NCBI RefSeq assembly: GCF_004362525.1 | Contig: NZ_SNXS01000006.1 | Coordinates: 62,001 to 126,000 of the forward strand | From: Roseateles toxinivorans | Lineage (GTDB): Bacteria > Pseudomonadota > Gammaproteobacteria > Burkholderiales > Burkholderiaceae_C | Length of the DNA: 64,000 nt | Direction: 5' to 3' | Shown here: positions 44,929-54,401 of the stretch, piece after piece | How the letters are laid out: every line of letters starts with the position of its first letter | Position numbering within the stretch: the stretch's first letter is position 1 | Translations under genes and position numbers: made by a program | The notes under the pieces: model-generated | The model's input: only the letters and a program-made list of their open reading frames with translations | Databases searched by the model: none | What the model was told of the DNA's origin: nothing

Positions 44929-47079
44929 GTGAGCAATAAATACCTGACCGAGAAGAGTTGGTCCGACTTCAGCAAGAAGCTGGACTATGAAGACAAGGCC
45001 TGGCTGAAGGCCCTGGCAGCACTCTCCAAGGCCGAGAAGGCCGGCCCGGAGGAGCAGCTCAAGGCGCTGGACGAGGTGCAGGAGGAGGCCGACGACCTGC
45101 TCAAGAAGAACAAGGCCGACAAGCCGCTGGCCGCCTATCTGAAGGATGTGGACGCCGCGATCAAGGACGAGCGCAAGAGCCTCGAGAAGGAGATCGAGAA
45201 GGCCGAGAAGGAGGCTCAGGAGAGCGAGGGCGAGGAAGAGGAAAGCCCGACCCTGCTGACCACCAAGATGGTGCCGCTGCTGCGCGAGGTGCGCAAGGGC
45301 GTGGTGCTGAAGGCGATGATCGCCGTGGCCGGCAAGGACTGTGTGGTGATGGTCTCGCGCAAGCCGATCGGCCCGCCGCGGCGCAAGCTGCTGACCACCG
45401 AGCTGGGCACAACCAGCGGCGTCAAGTTCGTGACGGGCGAATGCATCTTCGAGCAGAACTCCCACACCTTCGTCCTGCTGACCCAGGCCGCCGGCATGGC
45501 CAAGAAGATCAAGGAGGCGCTGCTGAAGCAGACCGAGCAGCGCTACAAGATCCGCGTGCGCGGCGAAGACCCCAACGACATCGACGACGACGGCGAGCCG
45601 GCCGAAAGCGGTGCCGACCAGGACGATGACGAAGACGAGGACGGCCCGATCACCGCCGAGCAGGCGCAGTACGAAGAAAAGCTGGTGACGCTGGAGCCGC
45701 TGTACCTGAAGGCGATGAAGGAACAGCGCCCGGATGCCCAGCGTCTGCGCGGCGTGTTCGAGTTCATGGCAGGCAAGGCGACGACGCGTGACTGGGTCGG
45801 CGCGCTGAAGTCCATGGCCATGCTCAACACCATGCTGGGCAACCCGGTCGATCTGGCCAAGGCGTCAATTCCGCCCGCACCGCCTCGGCCGACCGCCGGT
45901 GGCGAGGTGAAGCCACCGGCCACGGCCACCCCCGTCGACCCCAATGACCCGGGCCAGAAGTTCAACACCAGGCTCGCCGCCCTGCTGCCGCGCATCAAGG
46001 GGGCGCCGCCCGAGGCGGCCACCGACATCAAGCTCAAGGTCAGCGAAGCGGGCATGTTCGCGCGCAAGAAGGAGTTCGACTCCGCCAACGGCCTGCTCGA
46101 TGCGGTGGAGAAGCTGCTGGGGCAGGGCGGTGGCGCCATCCCTCCGGCGCCGCCACTGCCGGGCGATGCCCCCGCCGTCAAGCCCACTGCCACGGGCGGC
46201 GACGAGGGCGCGGCCTTCAACGCCCGCCTGGCCGCACTGCTGCCCAAGGTCAAGGAGGCCATCACCTCCGGCCGCCCGGACGCGCAGGACATCAAGCTCA
46301 AGGTCAGCGAGGCCGGCGTGCTCGCCCGCAAGAAGGAGTTCGACACGGCCAACACGATGCTGGCCGAGGTGGAGCAGGCCCTGGCCAAGGTGCAGGCCAA
46401 GGTCGAGGAAGATGTCGAGGAAGGGGTGGCCGAGACAGAAACCGAGGAGCAGACAGACGATGCCGCCGCGGCCCGCTATTTCGAGCTGTTCAACCAGCTC
46501 GAAGCCGACTACCTGGCAGCCATCAAGGCCAGCGGCAGCGACAGCAAGGACATCAGCGACCGGATCGCGAAGCTGACTCAGACCTGGGGTCGTGCCTCCG
46601 ATGCGGCCGAGGGCGAGAAGTACGGCGATGCCGCGCAGATCCTGCAGAAACTGATCGACGACGATGTGCTGGCCCAACTGCTGGAGGCCAAGCGCGAGGC
46701 TGCCGCCGAGTCCAAGCCCAGCGGCATCGTGGCGCAGCGCAAGTTCATGCTGGAGCGCTGGGCGCGCATTCCGACCGAGCTGGGCGTCGAGCTGCAGACT
46801 CTGCGCAAGAGCCTGGAGTCGGCCGGCACCGACGGCAATCCGGCCGAACTGACCGATGCCATCGAGGCCCACCTGGGCAAGCTGCTGGCCGATATGCAGA
46901 ACCAGCTCGATGCCGGCATCAACGCCGGCAATATGGGCGTGTTCAAGGGCCTGCGCCAGCGCGTCGAGACCGACAGCGTGATCGGCCACCTGCTGAAGGC
47001 GCCGTTCATGAACGGCAGCAAGTTCAAGCAGGCGACGCTGGATGCGATGAGCGAGATCGAGGAGGCGCTGACCGTCTGA
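44929..47079 (+). CDS. Helical-repeat protein with internal duplication and acidic linker
   Basis: An uncharacterised 716-residue cytoplasmic-type protein. In order: a charged coiled-coil N terminus (1-105), a globular region (110-205), an acidic linker (about 210-240, DDDEDEDGP), a helical part, then two copies of a 57-residue module (345-400 and 430-487) sharing LAALLP and DIKLKVSEAG..ARKKEFD.AN. Pro/Ala linkers precede each copy. A last helical region (500-716) includes EKYGDAAQILQKL, like the repeats of the neighbouring giant proteins. The start is a GTG with AGGAG 8 bases upstream. It ends the plus-strand group and converges on the 1,070-residue gene. Confidence 0.75.
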   Translation: MSNKYLTEKSWSDFSKKLDYEDKAWLKALAALSKAEKAGPEEQLKALDEVQEEADDLLKKNKADKPLAAYLKDVDAAIKDERKSLEKEIEKAEKEAQESEGEEEESPTLLTTKMVPLLREVRKGVVLKAMIAVAGKDCVVMVSRKPIGPPRRKLLTTELGTTSGVKFVTGECIFEQNSHTFVLLTQAAGMAKKIKEALLKQTEQRYKIRVRGEDPNDIDDDGEPAESGADQDDDEDEDGPITAEQAQYEEKLVTLEPLYLKAMKEQRPDAQRLRGVFEFMAGKATTRDWVGALKSMAMLNTMLGNPVDLAKASIPPAPPRPTAGGEVKPPATATPVDPNDPGQKFNTRLAALLPRIKGAPPEAATDIKLKVSEAGMFARKKEFDSANGLLDAVEKLLGQGGGAIPPAPPLPGDAPAVKPTATGGDEGAAFNARLAALLPKVKEAITSGRPDAQDIKLKVSEAGVLARKKEFDTANTMLAEVEQALAKVQAKVEEDVEEGVAETETEEQTDDAAAARYFELFNQLEADYLAAIKASGSDSKDISDRIAKLTQTWGRASDAAEGEKYGDAAQILQKLIDDDVLAQLLEAKREAAAESKPSGIVAQRKFMLERWARIPTELGVELQTLRKSLESAGTDGNPAELTDAIEAHLGKLLADMQNQLDAGINAGNMGVFKGLRQRVETDSVIGHLLKAPFMNGSKFKQATLDAMSEIEEALTV

Positions 47080-47222
47080 GAGGGTGAGCGCCTTTCTACT
47101 GCGCGGTCGCCATGCGTCGTTGGCCGGATGCTCGGGATCCTCACGTACATGGAGTACGTTCCGGTCCCTGCGCTCCGTCCGCCTAGCCTGACAACCGCTC
47201 GCTACGAAAAACTCTCACCCTC
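47080..47222. repeat. Structured inverted-repeat element between convergent genes
   Basis: This 143-base gap is bounded by a perfect 9-base inverted repeat (GAGGGTGAG at 47080-47088 and CTCACCCTC at 47214-47222). In its middle is a perfect 6-base-pair hairpin, ACGTAC-ATGGA-GTACGT (47143-47159). No open frame of note is present. It could serve as a bidirectional terminator or be an interspersed element of this bacterial group; there is no long T run on either side. Confidence 0.55.
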
Positions 47223-47228
47223 CGAGCC

Positions 47229-50200
47229 TCAGGTCGTCACTGCTTCCTCGTCGAACAGGCTCATCAGGTTCTCCGGCGGGCGCACCTTTTCCAGCGCGTC
47301 GGACAGTTCCTGCCAAGTCGAATCGATGTCGGCAGCGGCCTCCTCGGCGGCGAGTTTGAACTCGGCCACCAGGTCGCTCATTTCCTTGTGCTGCTTGCCG
47401 TTCTTGTCGCGCGGATCGTAGTTGTTGAGCAGATCGCGGAAGCGGTCCGCGGACGTCTCGAAGTCATCGCGCAGGCTGTCCAGCGAGGCGTAGTGGCCAT
47501 CGCGCTCGGCCTTGACGTAGCCGACCTTGATGATCGTCTCGACCTGCGTCTGGAACTCGACCCGCAGCCTGGCGATCTGGACCAGTGTCTCGTCGACGCC
47601 ACCGGCATTCGCCGGCATCACACCGCCCAGCGTCTCGCCGCGCTGCTTGGCCGTGGTCCAGCTCTTGGCCGTGAGCTCGACCACCGCGGGCATCCAGTCG
47701 GGCACCGTGTAGCGCTTGAGCACCACATTGTCCTCGTTGAAGCTGGTCTCCAGGAACTTCTGCACCTGGCTGACATTGCTGTCCTTCTGTGACAGGGTCA
47801 GCGCGTTCAGGCCGCAGGTGCGCATGGCCTCCTGGGCCATTGCATCGCGCTTCACCGCGGCGCCCCAGGCCAGCGTGTACTTGGCCAGGGTCGGGTTGAG
47901 CTTGCGCGCCAGCAGGCCCAGCTTGCGGCTGTCCGGATTGGCCCAGGCCTTGCGGGTGATGCGCCAGGCGTTTTCCAGATCGGCCTTCTTGTAGTACTCG
48001 TAGGCAATGTCTTCGGCAGCGATGGCCAGCGCCGCACCCTTGGCCAGGGCCACGCCGGCGGCCGAGGAAATACCGCTGCAGCTGACGATCTCGCCAATCA
48101 TCCGCGCCAGTTCCAGCGCCGCCTGAATCGCGTAGTGCGAGAACTGCTCGCCCTGGTTCTTGACGAAGTTGGCGGCCGAGCTTTCGAAGCTGCTGACCGC
48201 CTTGTGCATGTCCTTCTGGTTGTTGATCCAGGTGTTGAGCATGCTCGCCCGCTGCGTGGCCTTGATCAGGTTGGCGGCCAGCTTGATCGCCGCGCCGCCG
48301 ACGGCCATCGGCGCCACGAATTGCTCGACGACGGTGGCACCGGCCGACATCAGCTTCTGCGCCATCTCCATGATCATGCGGTCGCGCTGCATCTCCTGTA
48401 TCAGCACCTCGATCGAGCGCGTGTCGGCCGCCTTGCCGCCGGCCTCGTCGCCCTGGATCAGCACACGCTCGATCTCCTCCTTGCTGGACTCGATCTCGGC
48501 CAGCGCGTCGGCGGTGCGCAGCTCATCGAGCTGCTGCATCAGCTTGGCCTTGGCCTTCTCGTCCTTCAGCCCGTCGATGGCCTCGGTGATGACGCTGCTG
48601 AGCGAATCGAACGCGTCCATGCCGATCTTGGCGTTCTTCACCAGCTCGTTGCCTTCCTCGCCTTCGGTGGTGACGGAGGGGTCGCCGCTCATGTCGACCT
48701 TCAAGGCCTGGCTCATGATGGAGCGGGCCAGCTTGGACAGGGCCTTGGCGGCATCGCCATACTTCTCATCGCTGATGGCCTGGCCGAGGTCGATGCTGGC
48801 GCCCGCCGTCACGAAGGCGGTGGACACCGCCTTGCCCACCGCCTTCAGTGCGTCGGCCGAGCTGCCGCCGCTGCCGGCCAGCGAGAAGGCCGCCTCGAAG
48901 CCCTGGCCCAGGCTCTCCAGGGCCTTGCTGCGGTCCGGCGGGTCCATCGTCAGGTAGTAGGCGACCAGGCCGGTCTTGGTGGTCGCGCGGTAGGCATTGC
49001 CAACGATGTCGCTCACCGCTGGAGCGGCCAGCTTGACGGTGCCCGCGATCACGTCGCCGATGCCGTTGACGATTTCCTCGGCCATGCCCTTGATGCTGCG
49101 CACCTTGACCGCATCGACGATCTTCTTGCCCGTCGAGATGCCGGCCTGGGCCAGGTCTATGCCTTGGGAGATCTTGTCGGTCAGCTCCTTCTGCTGCTTC
49201 TCGATCGCCTCCTTGGTCTTGCCCTTCTTGCCCTCGGTCATCGCCGTGGTGACGATGGACTGCACCGTCTTCAAGGTCTCCTGCGAGGCGGCCGTCAGCT
49301 CGGCAATGATGGCATCGGAATCGCCGTTGAGCACATGCTCGCGCAGCCGTATGCCGGTGGCAATGGCCTTGAACAGCATCACCGCGGACTTGCCCGCGGC
49401 TTCGCTGACCAGGCTGGGGTCGGCGCCGCCCAGCTCCTTGCCGCTGAAGCCCACGCTCAGCGCCGCCTGCAGGCCGTTGGCGAACTCGTCGATGGCGCCG
49501 GCCACATTGGGCGGGTCCTGGGCCAGGTTGACCGCCATCTTGGCCCCGGCGACGGTGGCCTTGAAGGCATTGCCGGCCAGCTTGCCGATATCGTCCTGGC
49601 CGGTGGCCAGCGACAGGCTCTGGCTCAGGAGGGAGCCGACGTTGTCGATCACCGTGTTCAGCGAGCGGTCCAGCTGGCCCTTGCTCAGTATCTGCACGCC
49701 GGTGATCAGGGTGGTCGTGCCCAATGTGACCAGGCCGACGATGGAGCTGGCCAGCTCGGCCTCGGCGCCGGGCACCATGGCCAGCGCCTTTTGCGCCAGG
49801 CCGCCGAGACGGGTGGTGGCGTCCTTGCCGGCGTCCAGCAGGGTCTGGTCCTCCTCCTGCATCTCGGCCGTGTACTGCTCCAGCCGTTCCTTGTAGAGTG
49901 CATCGCTGGCATCCAGCATCTGCTGCGTCTTGCTCCACTTGTTGGGCACCAGCCACTCGGGCATCAGGCGCTCGCGCACCAGCGGCATATAGACCTCTTC
50001 GGCGATCTGCTCGTCGGTGTACAGAGGCACCATCACCGGCTTGCCCTTCTTGTCCAGCACCACCGCGCCGGTTTCCTCGTCGATCAGCTCGGTCTGCTCG
50101 TCGCGCATCTGTGCCACCGCGGCGGAGATCTGCTCCATCGCGTCCTGCATCATCGCCAGGTATTCCTGCTCGAACTGCTTGTCGCCCTTGACGTCGGAGT

Positions 50201-50441
50201 AGTCGAACTCAGCTTCCTGTCCGCCTTCTTCGTCGAGTACCTTGACGCTGCTGAACTTGCCTTTCTTGAACGAGGCCGCGCTGAGCTTGCGCTTGATGCT
50301 CTCCTTGGCCGGCGCCAGCTTGACCGTGCGCTCGGTGGCCAGCAGGTCCTTCTTCGAGCGCTCGGTGTCCGCGCGTTCCTTGGCCAGGGCAAGGCCGGAC
50401 AGGCCCTCCAGCCACGCGGTTTGGGATTCGGTGAATGCCAT
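47229..50441 (-). CDS. Uncharacterised 1,070-residue protein with duplicated hydrophobic module
   Basis: I do not recognise a family. The N terminus (1-200) is charged and coiled-coil-like. Two related modules of about 115 residues follow (about 285-400 and 475-580), sharing GNA[FY][KR]AT, [LQ]..DPP, and [FL]..[GF][LF][QE]AA[LF]S. Before and within them are Gly/Ala/Thr-rich apolar stretches such as SSIVGLVTLGTTTLITGVQIL and AVGGAAIKLAANLIKA, which could be amphipathic or membrane-inserting. The C-terminal 300 residues are helical with a charged tail. ATG with AAGGAA upstream. It lies 42 bases after the 1,280-residue gene on the same strand. Pore former or scaffold are both possible. Confidence 0.72.
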   Translation of the reverse strand: MAFTESQTAWLEGLSGLALAKERADTERSKKDLLATERTVKLAPAKESIKRKLSAASFKKGKFSSVKVLDEEGGQEAEFDYSDVKGDKQFEQEYLAMMQDAMEQISAAVAQMRDEQTELIDEETGAVVLDKKGKPVMVPLYTDEQIAEEVYMPLVRERLMPEWLVPNKWSKTQQMLDASDALYKERLEQYTAEMQEEDQTLLDAGKDATTRLGGLAQKALAMVPGAEAELASSIVGLVTLGTTTLITGVQILSKGQLDRSLNTVIDNVGSLLSQSLSLATGQDDIGKLAGNAFKATVAGAKMAVNLAQDPPNVAGAIDEFANGLQAALSVGFSGKELGGADPSLVSEAAGKSAVMLFKAIATGIRLREHVLNGDSDAIIAELTAASQETLKTVQSIVTTAMTEGKKGKTKEAIEKQQKELTDKISQGIDLAQAGISTGKKIVDAVKVRSIKGMAEEIVNGIGDVIAGTVKLAAPAVSDIVGNAYRATTKTGLVAYYLTMDPPDRSKALESLGQGFEAAFSLAGSGGSSADALKAVGKAVSTAFVTAGASIDLGQAISDEKYGDAAKALSKLARSIMSQALKVDMSGDPSVTTEGEEGNELVKNAKIGMDAFDSLSSVITEAIDGLKDEKAKAKLMQQLDELRTADALAEIESSKEEIERVLIQGDEAGGKAADTRSIEVLIQEMQRDRMIMEMAQKLMSAGATVVEQFVAPMAVGGAAIKLAANLIKATQRASMLNTWINNQKDMHKAVSSFESSAANFVKNQGEQFSHYAIQAALELARMIGEIVSCSGISSAAGVALAKGAALAIAAEDIAYEYYKKADLENAWRITRKAWANPDSRKLGLLARKLNPTLAKYTLAWGAAVKRDAMAQEAMRTCGLNALTLSQKDSNVSQVQKFLETSFNEDNVVLKRYTVPDWMPAVVELTAKSWTTAKQRGETLGGVMPANAGGVDETLVQIARLRVEFQTQVETIIKVGYVKAERDGHYASLDSLRDDFETSADRFRDLLNNYDPRDKNGKQHKEMSDLVAEFKLAAEEAAADIDSTWQELSDALEKVRPPENLMSLFDEEAVTT

Positions 50442-50483
50442 GTTGGAATTCCTTTTGAAGCCAGCTGTACGGGGTGTTGGCGA

Positions 50484-53400
50484 CTAGACGGAGCGCTGGA
50501 TGTTCAGGTCCAGGTCACGCAGCGCGGTGTTCAGTCCGTAGAAGTCGACGGTGCCGAAGGGGCGATCCTTCTGCATCAGCTTGACCAGCACCGGGTCGGT
50601 GCGTATCACCTCGCGGTAGCCGTTGATGTACTTCATTGCCAGCTCGCGCGAGGCGCGCTTCTCTGCCTTGGCCGCCTGCTTCGATGTCAGCACGGCGATC
50701 GGGGCGTCCATGATGTTGGCGTTGAACAGCGTCTTCAGGCTGTTCAGCATGGCGATCGACTTGGCAATCGCCTCGTCCAGGCGTTTCTTTGCCTGCGCGC
50801 CCTCGTCGGACTCATCGTCGAACAGGCCCGACACATCGACACCGTCATCGGCCGAGTTGATGCTGCTGACCACCGCGTCGACGCTGCTGTTGAAGGCCGC
50901 CACGGCCTCCTTCCAGTGCGCCTTGACCTTGGGCAGCTCGTCGCGCGCGGCCGCCTTCAGGCCCATCGGGTGGCCGATCACGCGTTCGGCGTATTGCTTG
51001 GCGTTGTTCAGCAGCTCGACCGCGCCGATGAAGTTGCCGGTGTCATTGAAGATGTCCTCGGCCTGCTTGAGCATCTTGTTCAGGTCGGTGAGCTGACTCT
51101 TGTCGCCGCCATCGGCCTCGTTGACGGCCGTGGTGGCGCGCGCCAGCCCCATGCGCTTGAAGTCCTTGACCAGGGCGGCCCACTGCGTGGTTTCCTTTTC
51201 CTTCTGGAAGGCGCGGGCCTGGGCGGCCTTTTCCTGCTCGACCAGCTGCTCGGGCTGCAGCACATTGTTGTTGTCGATGACGGCGTTGATCTCGTCCAGG
51301 ATCTTCTTCAGTTCATCGAGCGCCTTCTGTTCCTTCTGCGGCTCCTTGACCAGGGTCTTGGCCGACTTGATGCGTGCCTCCAGCTCCTTCAGATAGGCGC
51401 CGGGCTCCTTGCGCAGCTTGCTGAGCTTGCCGCGCAGGGTGTCGGCCTTGAAGCCACTGAGGGCCAGGAAGCGCTGCTCGACCGCTGGCAGGTCCACATC
51501 CTTGAAACGCGTGCGCAACTCGTTGGCCGTGGCGGCCCGCGCAATCGCCTCGTTGACGCGCAGATTGAGCGCGCGCAGCGAGTCGAAGGCGGCCTGCGGC
51601 TCGAGGCTGTAGATGTCCTGCTGTGCGGTCTTGAAGTCTTCCTCCAGCATCAGCTGCTGCACCGGCAGGCAGCGCTTCAGGATCTTGTCCGTCAGACTCT
51701 TCTGAATGGCAGTGACGGCCTCCATGACCATGCGGAAGTTGGCCGCGGGCTTCTCGGGCTGATCGGGTTGGTCCGGCGCCTCGCTGAACAGCCAGTCCAG
51801 GTTCATCTCGTCGAGGTCGAGACCTGGCTCCTCGGGCGCGTCCAGCAGCGATTTGGCGACCTGATCCGAGCCCTCCTTGGGCTGCGCCTCGATCTCGTTC
51901 CTGAGCTTGGTGGCGCGGGCCGCCAGCGCCGTCAGTTCGAGCAGCGCCGCCTCGGCGGTCTTGATGCTCTGGCTGGCGACCATGCCGCTCAAGTCCTTCA
52001 AGTCCTGGTCGAGGCCGTCGAAAAAGGGCGCAAAAATCTTGCGGTGCCGGTGGCGCAGCGACTGGTCGGCCTGCTTGCGCAGCTCTTTCAGCTGCAGGGC
52101 CACTTCCTTGAATTTGTTCTGGGCTGCGGTCTGCGCCGCGGTCAACAGCTTCTTCGCATCGGTGATGGCCTGCAGCACGGTGGCCTTCAGCGCGGCCATC
52201 CGCTCCTTCGGGTTGCCCGGGGCGTGCAGGTCTTCCTTGAAGATGGCGTAGCCGAGTTCGGTCCAGGTCTTGGCATGCTGGTTGTACAGGTCGTTGTCCA
52301 GCGTGCGCAGTTCCTCCAGGCTGAGCTTGACCTCGGCGGACGCGGTGTCGAAGGCCTTCTTGGCCGCATCGTCGCGGCCCGCCGTGAGCGCGCGTTTCAG
52401 GGCCTGGGGCGATTGGGTCTGCTTCTCCAGCCGGGTGGCCAGTGCCTTGAACGTGTTCAAGGCCTTGCCGGCATCGAGTTCGCCCTCGGTCATCGCGCGG
52501 GACGCGCGGTGCACCCACAGGCGCTTGGCGTTGTCCAGCTCGGCCTTGGCCAGCGCCAGGGTGTTGCCGGGATCGGGCTCCTGGGCCAGGGTGTCTTCCA
52601 GCGCTTTCAGCGCCAGCTCGGCGCGGGTGATCTCGGCCGCCACCGGCTCCGCCAGACGGTTGCGCTCTACCAGGAACTTGTCCAGATTGGCGTGGCGCTC
52701 CAGGTCGCTGGTGATCTGGCGGCTGAGGCCCTCGAAATCCTTCAGCGCCTTGGTCCAGTCCTTGTCGGCCGCCGCCTGCACGATCTTGTCCAGGTAGCCG
52801 TTGTAGCGATCGGCCATCGGATCACCGAGGCCTTCCATATTGCCCGGGATCGCCGCCTTGGCCATCAGCTTGCCCAGCTCCGCCACCTCCGTGCGGGCCT
52901 TGGCCAGCCGGCCCTTGGGCTTGGCGATCTCGGTCCATTGCGCCTCCATCTTGTCCGGCGTGTGGTCGCTGGCGGCAGTGAAGTCGTCGAGCGTCTTCTG
53001 CAGCGGCACGAGGATTTCGTTGGCCTCGTCGAACTCCAGCGCCGCGCTCAGCGTGCGGGCAGCCTGCATCAGGGCCAGCGGTTCGCGCAGCGCCAGGCGT
53101 TCGTCGTCGGTGGGCGCGTAGAGCAGTGCCACGATGCTTGCCTCGGCGGCGTCCAGCAGGGTTTTGCAGCCGTCGCGCACCTTCTTGCGGTCCAGCTCCA
53201 GGGCCTCGAGCTGGCCCTTGATTTCGTTCAGCCGCTGGATGCCGAAGGGTTTCTTGCCGGTCTCTCCGCACAGCAGCACGGCCTTGGCGATCTGGGTGTC
53301 GTGCAGGCTCTCGGTGGCCTCGCCTACCAGCTCGGCGCCGCTCACCCGCAGCCGGGTCAGCACCGCACGGGCCGCCTCCTCGGCGTTCTGTATGTCGGTG

Positions 53401-54326
53401 TCCTTGCTGATCAGCTTCTGCGCTTTGGCGGCGGCCTGCAGGGCCTTGTTGAGCAGGTCGCTGGTCGAGGGCACCAGCGCCGCGATGGCCTTGTAGCCTT
53501 CGTCAAAGAGGGCGATTTCCAGCGGATTGCCCTCGGGCCGCTTGATCGCGGCGGCGCCTTCCTTCTGCGCACGCTTGATCAGCTCGCGGTAGCTGTCGAC
53601 GCCGGGCAGGCTGCCCAGCTCATCCAGCACCTCCTGCAGCTTGACCTGCTTGCTCTCATAGTGCGGCTGCTGCTTCGCATGCAGCAAGTCCTTGGCTTGC
53701 CATCCCTCGGCTTCGGACTTGCCGGTTTCATACAGGCCGGCCACCGAGTTCAGCAGATCCAAACCGCCAGCCCAGTCTTCCGAACCGACGGTGGCGACCT
53801 TGAGCGCGGCGGCGTTGATGCGTGCCTCCATCACGGCGGGTGTGGCGTACTTCATCGCCCGCAGCAGGTTCAGCTTGTTCTGCGACTCCAGCAACAGCTT
53901 CTGGTACTTGGCCTTGACCCCTTCCTGCTTGCCGTTCAGGGACTCGATGGCCTTGTCCAGCTCGATCTGGGCCTTGCCCTTGGCCTTGACCGGGTCCTTG
54001 TCCTTCTCGGCCAGCTTCAGCAGCATCTGCTTGTTCAGCACATTCAGCCGCTCGGCCTCGATCTCGACCTGGGCCAGGTTTTGTCCCTGGGCCGCCGCGT
54101 CGATGCGCTTGGCCAGGGTGATGAACTCGGCCTCCATCGTCTTGGCCAGGGTGTCGCCGAACTTGGCGCGCAGCGCCTGCAACTGATCCTTGACCGCGGT
54201 CGCCCGCTTCTTCAGGTCGAGCTTGTCGCGCTCGAACACGCCGAGCTTCAGAAGCTTGCGGGCTTGTATGCACCACTGGACGGCGACGTCCGTCGTGTCG
54301 GGCGGGATTTTGGCGGTATCAGTCAC
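50484..54326 (-). CDS. Uncharacterised 1,280-residue helical coiled-coil protein
   Basis: A long, charged, almost wholly alpha-helical protein without signal peptide, membrane segment or recognised catalytic motif. Heptad-like stretches alternate with hairpins of the form A..A...DW..AL..L..V (for example SEDWAGGLDLLNSV and DKDWTKALKDFEGL), the same pattern as in the zincin and the 716-residue proteins. The region around 840-870 is acidic and the protein carries many Lys/Glu pairs. The start is a GTG. It lies 75 bases downstream of a kinase gene and 42 bases upstream of the 1,070-residue gene on the minus strand, suggesting one operon. Confidence 0.72.
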   Translation of the reverse strand: MTDTAKIPPDTTDVAVQWCIQARKLLKLGVFERDKLDLKKRATAVKDQLQALRAKFGDTLAKTMEAEFITLAKRIDAAAQGQNLAQVEIEAERLNVLNKQMLLKLAEKDKDPVKAKGKAQIELDKAIESLNGKQEGVKAKYQKLLLESQNKLNLLRAMKYATPAVMEARINAAALKVATVGSEDWAGGLDLLNSVAGLYETGKSEAEGWQAKDLLHAKQQPHYESKQVKLQEVLDELGSLPGVDSYRELIKRAQKEGAAAIKRPEGNPLEIALFDEGYKAIAALVPSTSDLLNKALQAAAKAQKLISKDTDIQNAEEAARAVLTRLRVSGAELVGEATESLHDTQIAKAVLLCGETGKKPFGIQRLNEIKGQLEALELDRKKVRDGCKTLLDAAEASIVALLYAPTDDERLALREPLALMQAARTLSAALEFDEANEILVPLQKTLDDFTAASDHTPDKMEAQWTEIAKPKGRLAKARTEVAELGKLMAKAAIPGNMEGLGDPMADRYNGYLDKIVQAAADKDWTKALKDFEGLSRQITSDLERHANLDKFLVERNRLAEPVAAEITRAELALKALEDTLAQEPDPGNTLALAKAELDNAKRLWVHRASRAMTEGELDAGKALNTFKALATRLEKQTQSPQALKRALTAGRDDAAKKAFDTASAEVKLSLEELRTLDNDLYNQHAKTWTELGYAIFKEDLHAPGNPKERMAALKATVLQAITDAKKLLTAAQTAAQNKFKEVALQLKELRKQADQSLRHRHRKIFAPFFDGLDQDLKDLSGMVASQSIKTAEAALLELTALAARATKLRNEIEAQPKEGSDQVAKSLLDAPEEPGLDLDEMNLDWLFSEAPDQPDQPEKPAANFRMVMEAVTAIQKSLTDKILKRCLPVQQLMLEEDFKTAQQDIYSLEPQAAFDSLRALNLRVNEAIARAATANELRTRFKDVDLPAVEQRFLALSGFKADTLRGKLSKLRKEPGAYLKELEARIKSAKTLVKEPQKEQKALDELKKILDEINAVIDNNNVLQPEQLVEQEKAAQARAFQKEKETTQWAALVKDFKRMGLARATTAVNEADGGDKSQLTDLNKMLKQAEDIFNDTGNFIGAVELLNNAKQYAERVIGHPMGLKAAARDELPKVKAHWKEAVAAFNSSVDAVVSSINSADDGVDVSGLFDDESDEGAQAKKRLDEAIAKSIAMLNSLKTLFNANIMDAPIAVLTSKQAAKAEKRASRELAMKYINGYREVIRTDPVLVKLMQKDRPFGTVDFYGLNTALRDLDLNIQRSV

Positions 54327-54401
54327 GGGCGGATCTCCGATCGGATCGTGGTACCCACCGCGCCCTGCACGGCGCGGCGTCGGGCAGGGGCATTCAGGAA
54401 G

